Origin: Lucinisca nassula | Lineage: Eukaryota; Mollusca; Bivalvia; Lucinida; Lucinidae | Assembly: GCA_963580285.1 (NCBI GenBank) | Contig: OY757026.1 | Span: forward strand, 85,286,651 to 85,350,650 | DNA length: 64,000 nucleotides | Reading direction: 5' to 3' | Shown here: positions 11,109-21,104 of the stretch, one piece after another | Layout of the letters: each line of letters opens with the position of its first letter | Numbering within the stretch: the stretch's first letter is position 1 | Notes under the pieces: model-generated | Database searches by the model: none | What the model was told of the DNA's origin: nothing | What the model saw: the letters and a program-made list of their open reading frames with translations, nothing else | Position numbers and translations under genes: made by a program

Positions 11109-11725
11109 GTGGTTACTTCAAATCATAACAAGCTTAGAAATTTCTGTAATGAAAAAATTCCTGAGAATGTTGTTTTTGAAATGCCTCCATTAGGCTCTAA
11201 AAAGGTAATTAAGTCATTAAAAAAGTTAGATATAAACAAATCTACTGGGTCAGATGAAATAGGTCCTAGACTCTTAAAAATGGCATCTTCAGTCATCGCA
11301 GAAAGTCTGACTCATATTTTCAACTTAAGCATTAAAACTGGTGCCTTCCCAGAAAAATGGAAAGAAGCTAAAGTTAAACCACTTCATAAGGGAGGCTCAT
11401 TGAATGACCTCAATAATTTTCGACCAATTTCAATTTTGCCCGTCCTTTCCAAAGTATTTAAAAACCTGCTCATGAATCATTACTTAATTTCCTGGAGAAA
11501 TACAAAGTACTACATATGACCCAATCAGGGTTCAGACAAAATCACTCCTGTGAGACTACTCTTATTCATATGGTAGAAAAATGGCTTAAGGCTTTAGATA
11601 AGGGTAATCTGGTTGGTCTTATTTTGGTGGATTTTCGTAAAGCCTTTGATCTTGTGGACCACAAAATTCTACTGACAAAAACTGGAACTCCACAAATTAG
11701 GTCAGAACTCTCTAAAATGGTTTAG
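11109..11725 (+). pseudogene. LINE reverse transcriptase, fingers and motif A
   Basis: Two overlapping frames (11109-11519 and 11516-11725) give KSTGSDEIGPRLLK, KVKPLHKGGSLNDLNNFRPI, ISILPVLSKVF, QSGFRQNHSCETTL and ILVDFRKAFDLVDHKILL, which is motif A with its catalytic Asp. A frameshift joins them at about 11516. Beyond 11709 a third frame gives WFSSYLFGRKQKVTFKNAQ and stops matching at 11795. Confidence 0.85.
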
Positions 11726-11830
11726 TTCATACCTGTTCGGTAGGAAACAGAAAGTTACTTTTAAAAATGCCCAATCTGATTATGGCAATGTAAAATACGT
11801 TATGAAAATGGTCTTGAAATATGTTAAATA

Positions 11831-12399
11831 GTAAAGTAGAGGTAAAACAAAGATCAGGAATTGATACAATTAACTTACTCCATCCATAAAAGACACCAAA
11901 GGGAAAGAAATACAAACATTAAGCGACCAGACCATAATGGAAACCTAAACAAAGGAAGGCCATATGGACAGTTACTTTCCCACAAAATGGCCATATGGCC
12001 ATCCAAAATTAAAAGACACAAGCGACACACACAGCAAGCAACAAACAACAACATAAATAAATCGCCACAGAAGAGCCGCCTTGGAACGGTCAGTGGAAGA
12101 TTTCCACTGGGGGGCTTAAATCGATTTTACGCGGCCACAATCCTCGCCCTTACTTCCGTCGCGATTTAGACAAAAAATTTGTTCAGTCCGCATGAAGGCC
12201 TCCTAACTCATCAGTGCAACATCTCCGTGAACACAGAAATCAAAGAACCACAGAGGTGAGACAACGGTGAGGACTCGACAGCAAGAAACCACTGAAATGC
12301 TGGAGCAAAAGAAAACCAACAGTTAGACTCCGATGAGCCCGACCAGAGACAGAGCATCAGGCACCAACCAACATTATCTCTTTAATTTTCAATAAGCCT
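11831..12399 (-). other. Naiad copy 1 3' UTR
   Basis: It follows the TAA at 12400. Landmarks on the minus strand are GCTCCAGCATTTCAGTGG, GGAGATGTTGCACTGATGAG, GGCCTTCATGCGGACTGAAC, the hairpin CAGTGGAAATCTTCCACTG, CGTTCCAAGGCGG and a terminal TTTGTTTTACCTCTACTT. This block recurs alone at least seven more times in the window, so it is the most abundant part of the family. Any SECIS element for the TGA codons should lie here, but I could not draw a convincing one by eye. Confidence 0.8.
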
Positions 12400-15300
12400 T
12401 TACGTTGGAGCCGTCATAGAATCTGAGGCCTGACCCACCGGCGTGCAATTAAAGAGGGAAGCAAAGTTGCCAACCGTGATTGGGTTAACTACCATGCATG
12501 CAGTCTGTCGTATAATATCCATGTTGTACCCAATCTTTTTATATCGAAGAATGATTTTACGAAATTCGGTGCTGAAGTCATTGCGGTTATATATTTTTCT
12601 GAATTTATATACTAAGTCACCATAAAATTCGGGTTCCGATAGACCTTGTTGCAGAAGAGATTTAAGTCCAATATTGAATTTTGAAATTAAATCAGAATGG
12701 CGTCTATAAAATTTTGAAAAGGCTTTGCGTAGTTTATGGTACCGATAACCCTGATTAAGGAGTTTAGCCGTTAATAATTTATTACGAGTGTTGAAGTCAG
12801 TTACATGACTACACACTCTAGCAAATCGAATTAATTGCGAAATATAAACGCCATAGGATGGCGCACGAGGAACATCACCATCCAAAAAAGGAAAATTTAC
12901 AATCTCAAAATCAAAGTCATCGCGTTTATCATAAATTTTGCACGAAACAAATCCATCTACAATAGATAGATGTAAATCCAAAAACGGGGCCTCGGTATCA
13001 GAAGAATTTGCTTTATTTAACTGAAGTTCTAGGGGGTAAATCTGACTGATCAAACCATCAAAATAGGTATTATCAATATTTAATAAATCATCTAAATATC
13101 TAGAAGTAGAGCTAAAAGCTTCAATAATTTCAGATTGGTTATCAATGGAAAGCGACAAAATGAAGTCTCTTTCATAACAATACAAGAACAGATCAGCCAC
13201 AAGAGGTGCGCAATTAGTACCCATCGGAATACCCACAATTTGTCTAAATAACTTAGTACCGAATCTAATATAAATATTGTCAAGTAGAAAGGTGAGGGCA
13301 TCACACACTTTCTGACATGACCAAAGTGTATAATTCTTATGCTCTTTAGAAGTGAAAAATGCATTTCTGACATTACATGCAAGATAGAGAGAATCTTCTC
13401 TGTGAAAAGCCCATTCAATTAAATCATTAAGCTTTTCTTTTATAAGATTATGAGGAAGTGTAGTGTAAAGAGTGGGAAAATCGTAGGTAGACAGACTAGA
13501 AGCACGAAACTGTCTAGATTTCAATTTATTTAAAACCTCATTCGAATTTTTTATAGACCAAAACAGATTTCTTCCTGATCTTTCAAAGACTTTATCACAA
13601 TATTTAATTACATGCGTTTTAATAGCAGTAAGACAGGAAGTTAATAATTTAGAAAGTTCAGTGGTAGTGCAAGAACTAGAATTTGCAATAAATCGTGCTT
13701 TGTAAGGTTTTTTATGAAGTTTTGGTAACCAGTATAGCGTAGGAAGCTTGTCTTGGCCTTCGTTAACACACACAGCAAACTTGGTGGCTGAAAGACAAAC
13801 ATGTTTATCTACTATAGCTCTCTCTTCAGCCAAAGGCTGAAGTTCATAGGCCTTAGTACCACCAAGCTCCTGCTTAAGCGTGTTAACATAGTGGAGCCGT
13901 CACACAACAACGACGTTGTAAGCGGCCTTGTCTGCAGGGGCCAAAACAAACTTCTTATGAAATTCTTGAATACCTAGTTTAAGATGACGTAAAGACGTCT
14001 TGGGCTTAGGAGGTAATAAGTTAGTATTTTGAGAATAGAAAGAAATGCGTTTATTCACTAGTCTTAAAATGCTAAGTTTCCAGTCCTTTAGGGCTTTACA
14101 CTCAACATACTCTCGCTTACACCATCGATTACCGAATTCATTCAAGGAAGCAGCGATTTCATCTCTACATTTACTGAAATCAATTTTAGAAGGAAACCGA
14201 TATTTCGGTCCTTTAGAAATTATATTCCTTATCCTAGAATCAGGAATAATTTTCAAATTGCCAGTAATTACATGACCAGCAGCAGGATAGCAATACTTTG
14301 AGTTTTTACAATCACATGAATCAGGAGTATTAGTATCAATATCAAGATCTGAAACAAGTTTATTGAAATTAAAAATGATAGATCTAACAGGTTTGTTATA
14401 TTTATAGCAAATTATAGGTGTTTCAGTATTTTGAAAATAAGCAGGAATGGAAGAAAGCACCGATCTCTCACGGAAGATACTGGGCAAATCTATAAAATCC
14501 ATACCCTTATTAATGAAGGATATTTTGAAGAAATGACGTTTACGATTAATTTCAGAATCAATGTAAGGACGGAGAGTATGCTGAGTATAGCCTCTAGTTA
14601 AGAGAGCCGCATCATATAACTGATGAGAACTATCGTAGAATTTATTCGCCTCGGTGTCCAGAAGACGTAAAACAGAAACGGGTAATGAACTTAAAAATGA
14701 AAGCATAGAGTGGCGTCCATGATTTAATAATATAATTGACAGTCACTTCAGTCTAGTATTGTTTCGTTTAAACGCACGTGATTTACGTTTAAAGTTACCA
14801 TTTTTCCTGGTGCCGTGAGATCTAGTTCTGCGTTTTCGACATTCCAGGAGTGAGAAAATATCAAAGTCCGGCATTCTGGAAATATTACCCTCATGATAAA
14901 TGTTGTCATTAAATCCCAGTGGAAAAGGGGTCTGTAAAAATTTAATCCATTTCAGTTCAGCTTCATGTCTTTTGATTATTTTGAATCTAGATGTAGAATT
15001 TGCATCGTAATAAAGTTTTTCCACTGGTTGTATAATAATGTTATTTACAGAATGACCTGTACGTCGAAAGTGACGGTACAAGAAAGTGTCAGTTTTCTTA
15101 GGCTTACTCATTCTACGATAATGCTCGTTCAATCTAGTTTTAAGCATGCGGTTAGTTTGACCGACGTACTGCATATTACAGTTTGCAGCACGTCAAGTAA
15201 TTAGATAAATTAAATCTGTAGACTGTCATGTCAAATCAGACATGTTAACTACAGAGAAGCGTCTACCGTTTACAGATGAAGTAACGGTAGACGCAGTGCT

Positions 15301-15624
15301 TAAATGCGAACAACATCTGCACCTCTTGGCATTGCACTTAGAAATACTAGGATACATTCCACTTCTTTTCCACGGATTAGTATATTTTCGAAGGATGGGT
15401 GATTTGAGAGGAGATAGTCTTATACGAAGACTACTCCCAAAAACATTGGTATTGCCTGCTCCTTTGAGATTAACTGAAGTTACAGAAGACAAATTTAAGG
15501 GTCTAACCAATACCGAAGGCAACATAGTATTAAAGTTCTTAATAGAATGGGGAATCCGTACAGAAGAAGCAGAGTGTAACCTAAGGGGTGATATTGATAT
15601 TTTAAATGTATTTGTAATACTCAT
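12400..15624 (-). CDS. Naiad polyprotein (GIY-YIG EN, CxC domain, RT) with four in-frame TGA codons
   Basis: From ATG at 15624 to TAA at 12400 the frame holds about 1074 codons. The only interruptions are TGA at residues 133, 144, 294 and 575; there are no TAA, TAG or frameshifts. Domains: a basic N-terminus with CRCC at about 102-105; a GIY-YIG endonuclease from about 139 (IYLIT, then TGA, then RAANCNMQYVGQT) with LNEHYRR and FRRTGHS supplying His residues; a CxC motif DSCDCKNSKYC near 436-445; APADKA near 562-567; RT with WLPKLHKKPYKARFI, TYDFPTLYTTLPH (motif A), GIPMGTNCAPL and RYLDDLL (catalytic YLDD at about 843-846). TGA 133, 144 and 575 stand where Cys is usual (LT?QSTDLIYLIT?R and NVVVV?RLHY). 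I infer recoding to selenocysteine, as reported for Naiads of clams. One possible defect is Pro next to the motif A Asp, where copy 2 has Ser. Confidence 0.9.
13900..13902 (-). other. In-frame TGA 4 (candidate Sec, residue 575)
   Basis: It lies between ADKAAYNVVVV and RLHYVNTLKQEL at the start of the RT region, a position where Cys is expected in relatives. Copy 2 retains it at 18050-18052. Confidence 0.75.
14743..14745 (-). other. In-frame TGA 3 (candidate Sec, residue 294)
   Basis: It lies between NNTRLK and LSIILLNHGRHS, in the linker after the endonuclease. The frame stays open on both sides. Copy 2 retains it at 18893-18895. Confidence 0.65.
15193..15195 (-). other. In-frame TGA 2 (candidate Sec, residue 144)
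   Basis: It lies between IYLIT and RAANCNMQYVGQT, at the first Cys of the CCHH zinc-binding set typical of Penelope-like GIY-YIG domains. Copy 2 retains it at 19343-19345. Confidence 0.75.
15226..15228 (-). other. In-frame TGA 1 (candidate Sec, residue 133)
   Basis: It lies between NMSDLT and QSTDLIYLIT just before the GIY-YIG core. In Penelope-like endonucleases a Cys commonly precedes this stretch. It is in frame with both neighbouring open stretches. Copy 2 is truncated before this site. Confidence 0.7.
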
Positions 15625-15989
15625 TTTGGTTAGTAAGCTTGTGATACCGTCAAAACTAAAGCGATGTTCATACCGGTTATTAAATAAATAAAATTACTGA
15701 AGAAGATTCCTTCGAATAGAAGGAAGGTACAACAAAAGCCCACAAAACATCCTAGTCTACTTAAAGTACAGGGATGTCAAACAAGCAGTTGTTATACAAC
15801 GAGGAACGAACATCGGTTTAATAATGACCTTCAACAGGTATCTAAAGGATGTCAATTGATGGAACAGTGAAAAGCAATTGCATAAGCAATCCCTGAGGAT
15901 TGGAAAAATAAGAGCATTAAATGCATGTACGGGGAGACCTTTTACAGCCGCCACACGGCACAAACAAAACAGCCCTGATATGCAAAGTA
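15625..15989 (-). other. Naiad copy 1 5' UTR / junction with copy 2
   Basis: The minus strand is non-coding apart from about 22 open codons directly upstream of the ATG without another Met. It joins the 3' terminus of copy 2 at 15989/15990 without a gap. Confidence 0.7.
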
Positions 15990-16549
15990 GAAGTAAAACA
16001 AAGATCAGGAATTGATACAATTAACTTACTCCATCCATAAAAGACACCAAAGGGAAAGAAATACAAACATTAAGCGACCAGACCATAATGGAAACCTAAA
16101 CAAAGGAAGGCCATATGGACAGTTACTTTCCCACAAAATGGCCATATGGCCATCCAAAATTAAAAGACACAAGCGACACACACAGCAAGCAACAAACAAC
16201 AACATAAATAAATCGCCACAGAAGAGCCGCCTTGGAACGGTCAGTGGAAGATTTCCACTGGGGGCTTAAATCGATTTTACGCGGCCACAATCCTCGCCCT
16301 TACTTCCGTCGCGATTTAGACAAAAAATTTGTTCAGTCCGCATGAAGGCCTCCTAACTCATCAGTGCAACATCTCCGTGAACACAGAAATCAAAGAACCA
16401 CAGAGGTGAGACAACGGTGAGGACTCGACAGCAAGAAACCACTGAAATGCTGGAGCAAAAGAAAACCAACAGTTAGACTCCGATGAACCCGACCAGAGAC
16501 AGAGCATCAGGCACCAACCAACATTATCTCTTTAATTTTCAATAAGCCT
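15990..16549 (-). other. Naiad copy 2 3' UTR
   Basis: Nearly identical to the copy 1 UTR. One visible indel is a G fewer in the GGGG run at about 16261, and there is one substitution near 16487. Confidence 0.8.
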
Positions 16550-19359
16550 TTACGTTGGAGCCGTCATAGAATCTGAGGACTGACCCACCGGCGTGCAATT
16601 AAAGAGGGAAGCAAAGTTGCCAACCGTGATTGGGTTAACTACCATGCATGCAGTCTGTCGTATAATATCCATGTTGTACCCAATCTTTTTATATCGAAGA
16701 ATGATTTTACGAAATTGGGTGCTGAAGTCATTGCGGTTATATATTTTTCTGAATTTATATACTAAGTCACCATAAAATTCGGGTTCCGATAGACCTTGTT
16801 GCAGAAGAGATTTAAGTCCAATATTGAATTTTGAAATTAAATCAGAATGGCGTCTATAAAATTTTGAAAAGGCTTTGCGTAGTTTATGGTACCGATAACC
16901 CTGATTAAGGAGTTTAGCCGTTAATAATTTATTACGAGTGTTGAAGTCAGTTACATGACTACACACTCTAGCAAATCGAATTAATTGCGAAATATAAACG
17001 CCATAGGATGGCGCACGAGGAACATCACCATCCAAAAAAGGAAAATTTACAATCTCAAAATCAAAGTCATCGCGTTTATCATAAATTTTGCACGAAACAA
17101 ATCCATCTACAATAGATAGATGTAAATCCAAAAACGGGGCCTCGGTATCAGAAGAATTTGCTTTATTTAACTGAAGTTCTAGGGGGTAAATCTGACTGAT
17201 CAAACCATCAAAATAGGTATTATCAATATTTAATAAATCATTTAAATATCTAGAAGTAGAGCTAAAAGCTTCAATAATTTCAGATTGGTTATCAATGGAA
17301 AGCGACAAAATGAAGTCTCTTTCATAACAATACAAGAACAGATCAGCCACAAGAGGTGCGCAATTAGTACCCATCGGAATACCCACAATTTGTCTAAATA
17401 ACTTAGTACCGAATCTAATATAAATATTGTCAAGTAGAAAGGTGAGGGCATCACACACTTTCTGACATGACCAAAGTGTATAATTCTTATGCTCTTTAGA
17501 AGTGAAAAATGCATTTCTGACATTACATGCAAGATAGAGAGAATCTTCTCTGTGAAAAGCCCATTCAATTAAATCATTAAGCTTTTCTTTTATAAGATTA
17601 TGAGGAAGTGTAGTGTAAAGAGTGGAAAAATCGTAGGTAGACAGACTAGAAGCACGAAACTGTCTAGATTTCAATTTATTTAAAACCTCATTCGAATTTT
17701 TTATAGACCAAAACAGATTTCTTCCTGATCTTTCAAAGACTTTATCACAATATTTAATTACATGCGTTTTAATAGCAGTAAGACAGGAAGTTAATAATTT
17801 AGAAAGTTCAGTGGTAGTGCAAGAACTAGAATTTGCAATAAACCGTGCTTTGTAAGGTTTTTTATGAAGTTTTGGTAACCAGTATAGCGTAGGAAGCTTG
17901 TCTTGGCCTTCGTTAACACACACAGCAAACTTGGTGGCTGAAAGACAAACATGTTTATCTACTATAGCTCTCTCTTCAGCCAAAGGCTGAAGTTCATAGG
18001 CCTTAGTACCACCAAGCTCCTGCTTAAGCGTGTTAACATAGTGGAGCCGTCACACAACAACGACGTTGTTAGCGGCCTTGTCTGCAGGGGCCAAAACAAA
18101 CTTCTTATGAAATTCTTGAATACCTAGTTTAAGATGACGTAAAGACGTCTTGGGCTTAGGAGGTAATAAGTTAGTATTTTGAGAATAGAAAGAAATGCGT
18201 TTATTCACTAGTCTTAAAATGCTAAGTTTCCAGTCCTTTAGGGCTTTACACTCAACATACTCTCGCTTACACCATCGATTACCGAATTCATTCAAGGAAG
18301 CAGCGATTTCATCTCTACATTTACTGAAATCAATTTTAGAAGGAAACCGATATTTCGGTCCTTTAGAAATTATATTCCTTATCCTAGAATCAGGAATAAT
18401 TTTCAAATTGCCAGTAATTACATGACCAGCAGCAGGATAGCAATACTTTGAGTTTTTACAATCACATGAATCAGGAGTATTAGTATCAATATCAAGATCT
18501 GAAACAAGTTTATTGAAATTAAAAATGATAGATCTAACAGGTTTGTTATATTTATAGCAAATTATAGGTGTTTCAGTATTTTGAAAATAAGCAGGAATGG
18601 AAGAAAGCACCGATCTCTCACGGAAGATACTGGGCAAATCTATAAAATCCATACCCTTATTAATGAAGGATATTTTGAAGAAATGACGTTTACGATTAAT
18701 TTCAGAATCAATGTAAGGACGGAGAGTATGCTGAGTATAGCCTCTAGTTAAGAGAGCCGCATCATATAACTGATGAGAACTATCGTAGAATTTATTCGCC
18801 TCGGTGTCCAGAAGACGTAAAACAGAAACGGGTAATGAACTTAAAAATGAAAGCATAGAGTGGCGTCCATGATTTAATAATATAATTGACAGTCACTTCA
18901 GTCTAGTATTGTTTCGTTTAAACGCACGTGATTTACGTTTAAAGTTACCATTTTTCCTGGTGCCGTGAGATCTAGTTCTGCGTTTTCGACATTCCAGGAG
19001 TGAGAAAATATCAAAGTCCGGCATTCTGGAAATATTACCCTCATGATAAATGTTGTCATTAAATCCCAGTGGAAAAGGGGTCTGTAAAAATTTAATCCAT
19101 TTCAGTTCAGCTTCATGTCTTTTGATTATTTTGAATCTAGATGTAGAATTTGCATCGTAATAAAGTTTTTCCACTGGTTGTATAATAATGTTATTTACAG
19201 AATGACCTGTACGTCGAAAGTGACGGTACAAGAAAGTGTCAGTTTTCTTAGGCTTACTCATTCTACGATAATGCTTGTTCAATCTAGTTTTAAGCATGCG
19301 GTTAGTTTGACCGACGTACTGCATATTACAGTTTGCAGCACGTCAAGTAATTAGATAAA
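16550..19359 (-). pseudogene. Naiad polyprotein copy 2, 5'-truncated, RT active site altered
   Basis: It has the same frame as copy 1 from just before the YVGQT motif to the TAA at 16550, with TGA codons at 19343, 18893 and 18050. It differs from copy 1 by a few residues: LNKHYRR for LNEHYRR, ADKAANN for ADKAAYN, DFSTLYTT for DFPTLYTT, FSTQFRK for FSTEFRK, GQSSDS for GQASDS, and RYLNDLL for RYLDDLL. The last change replaces the first Asp of the catalytic YLDD (at about 17242), which should abolish polymerisation. Together with the missing N-terminus this copy cannot be autonomous. Confidence 0.9.
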
Positions 19360-19489
19360 GCTGTCATTTTCTTTGGAAATTGTACCTTTTAGCGTATCGT
19401 CAGGTATCGCGATATTAGCCCCAAGATACGATATGCTTATCGTCAGCAAAAGTATCGCGATACGATTTCAATAAATCGCTTCGCCCCTA
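19360..19489. other. Unassigned sequence with short palindromes
   Basis: Contains repeated GTATCGCGATAC and GATATTAGCC-like motifs (for example AAAGTATCGCGATACGATTT). No coding potential is seen. Confidence 0.4.
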
Positions 19490-20085
19490 ATCACTGAAAG
19501 TCTTGATTGGGATCAACATATTTCTGAGATCACATCTAAGGCAACTAGGACATTAGGGTTTCTTAGAAGCAATTTGGCTTTTGCTCCTAGGCAGACAAAG
19601 GATGTTGCATACAAAACTTTGGATAGACCTCAACTAGAGTATGCAGCACCTGTTTGGCATCCCCATGTTAAAGCTCGGGTTCAACAGGCCGAGAAGGTTC
19701 AGAGGACTGCTGCCCCCGCGATGGACCTGCAGGCGATGGCGAAACAGAAGTAGTGTTGGTGAAATGCTCAATGAGCTGGAGTGGCCATCGTTGGAGGCCC
19801 GTCGCGAGCAGTCCTCTTTAACCTTCTTTTATAAGATGCACTCTGACACAGTGTCTCTTAATAAAGATAGGTACTTGACCCCTTTGACAACTTCAACTCA
19901 AACAAGGGCATCAAAATTAAACAACAGTCAATATCGTAGGTACCAGGCCTATAGTGATGCCTTGAAAAATTCTTTCTTCCCTAGAACTATTCCTCAGTGA
20001 AATAGTCTTCCCTCCTCTGTGGTAACTGCAGAGGAGTTCAAAGCCCGCATGGTGTTGATTGGGACTCAGAGGTGTGCGTTTTAGT
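19490..20085 (+). pseudogene. LINE reverse transcriptase C-terminal fragment
   Basis: The + strand gives DWDQHISEITSKATRTLGFL, APRQTKDVAYKTLDRPQLEY, AAPVWHPH and AEKVQRTAA. After a frameshift near 19700 it gives LNELEWPSLEARREQSSL, FYKMHSDTV and YSDALKNSFFPRTIPQ, then a TGA at 19998, then NSLPSSVVTAEEFKARM. This is the thumb and C-terminal signature of a CR1/jockey-type LINE, different from the one at 8-12 kb. It is a 5'-truncated, decayed copy. Confidence 0.85.
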
Positions 20086-20159
20086 ACACCTCTGAAAGCA
20101 GATTGTAAATAGTTTTAAGAACTCTTCCAGGTGGTTTCTTTCTTTTCTTTTTTCGCTAA

Positions 20160-21104
20160 ATTCTAAATTTTTGCACCAGACAACTGAGGTAATGGCCAAG
20201 TATGACCGACTCAGTATATAAATGGTGATAGATAGCTGAATGGAAGTTTATCAATTCCCAAGGTCAGGGTCATGTACTTACCTTTGTCCTGCATGGCTCA
20301 GATTAATCTTATCCACTTAAACTGGTGAGTTGATAATGATTGAAACAAAATTACATGTAGAGCCTCTGTGGGTAGGGGAAATGAATTTTTTTCATAAGGA
20401 CTGGGTCACATGACCAATACAGCCACCATGCCCATATATGGTAAAAGAAATCTTAAGAAATCTTCTCAGGAATCAAATGGCCGATTACCTTGAAACTGGG
20501 TTTGTAGCATAGGGGACTTGGAGCCCTACCAAATTTGTTCAAATGGGGACATTTGGTTGACCTTGACCTGTTTAGGTCAAGGTCAAATTTGGTCACTTAG
20601 ACATTTGTATGGAAAAAGGCAAAACTGGATTTTACTGATTGCATGGTAGCCTGTCGCAGTAGAAATATTATTTGCAGTCAGCTGAATGGAAATTAATCAA
20701 AGCCAAAGGTCAAGGTCATTTCTGACCTTTGTTTTGGAAGGCTCAGATTCTGTATTTTTATCTTTTTCTCCACATAAGCTGCTTGGTTGATAGAAACCAA
20801 ATGAGATATGAAGCCTCTATGGGAATGGGGAACAAAAGTTTGTAAGGCCACCATTCCCATACATGGTATAAATATTCTCTTCTGGAACCCAATTACCAAT
20901 GACCTTCAAACTTGGTATACATAGCATTTGGGACTTGGGTCCTACCAAGTTTGTTCAGATGATGACATTTGGTTGACCTTGACCTGTTTTACGTCAAGGT
21001 CAAATTTGGTCACATCACAAAAACACACCTATATAATTTTGACCCCATGAACCCCACTTTTATATATAGTAAAACTGGGGTTTACAGGGGTAAATCTTTT
21101 TTTT
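20160..21104. repeat. Diverged interspersed repeat (GACCTTGACCTG units)
   Basis: Repeated blocks such as AGCTGAATGGAAGTTTATCA, AAGGTCAAGGTCA, GGTTGACCTTGACCTG and CATACATGGTA recur about twice. Similar blocks appear at 24900-25100, so this is part of a larger repeat family. The end (about 21030-21095) carries a half foldback element (CCCCACTTTTATATA). Confidence 0.6.

Larger units (their letters stand above)
9262..11796 (+). mobile_element. LINE 5' half (zinc knuckles, AP endonuclease, RT fingers), plus strand
   Basis: In one reading frame with several stops the + strand gives, in order: a basic, Gln/Arg-rich segment; two CCHC-like knuckles (CVKYGESNHSTFDCKH at about 9442 and LCGFLGHKQSRC at about 9508-9545); an APE-type endonuclease; and the first half of an RT. 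It ends abruptly within ...SDYGNVKY at about 11795, exactly where VPQGSILGP would follow in an intact LINE. That missing part is present in inverted orientation at 8050-9258. The 5' end sits against the inverted half at 9258-9262. The element is broken by stops at 9490, 10204 and 10889. Confidence 0.85.
11831..15989 (-). mobile_element. Naiad-type Penelope-like element, complete copy (copy 1)
   Basis: On the minus strand this unit has a 5' UTR (about 15989-15625), one long ORF (15624-12400) and a ~570-bp 3' UTR (12399-11831). Domain order is N-terminal GIY-YIG endonuclease, CxC domain, then C-terminal RT. This is the permuted order known for Naiad elements and the opposite of canonical Penelope, Poseidon or Neptune elements. 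Its 3' end interrupts the LINE-bearing region and its 5' end abuts the 3' end of a second copy. Copy 2 repeats this sequence at a constant 4150-bp offset with only about a dozen visible changes, so the tandem structure is young. Partial upstream copies of this sort are the pseudo-LTRs of Penelope-like elements. Confidence 0.92.
15990..19359 (-). mobile_element. Naiad-type Penelope-like element, 5'-truncated copy 2
   Basis: It matches copy 1 at offset +4150 from the 3' terminus to 19359, where similarity stops inside the endonuclease (before IYLIT). It lies upstream of copy 1 in the sense direction, so the pair has the partial-then-complete arrangement described as a pseudo-LTR structure for Penelope-like elements. 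Beyond 19359 the sequence changes to unrelated DNA with TATCGCGATA-type short palindromes. Confidence 0.92.

Noticed and set aside
12190..12235. Hammerhead ribozyme in the Naiad 3' UTR (minus-strand CTGATGAG)
   Set aside because: The facing GAAAC core and stem II are not found. Naiads are also reported to lack canonical hammerheads.
13092..13418. 108-codon minus-strand ORF (also at 17242-17568)
   Set aside because: It is an alternative frame inside the Naiad RT.
12400..15624. Naiad ORF as an ordinary dead pseudogene with four nonsense mutations
   Set aside because: All four stops are TGA, at least three fall at Cys-type positions, and there are no TAA, TAG or frameshifts in 3.2 kb. Recoding explains this better, though it is unproven.
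15757..16269. ORFs across the Naiad copy junction and 3' UTRs (also at 11861, 25997, 41061, 48851, 56676)
   Set aside because: The same UTR text is translated in different copies. The frames are not conserved between copies, and the sequence is non-coding in the element.
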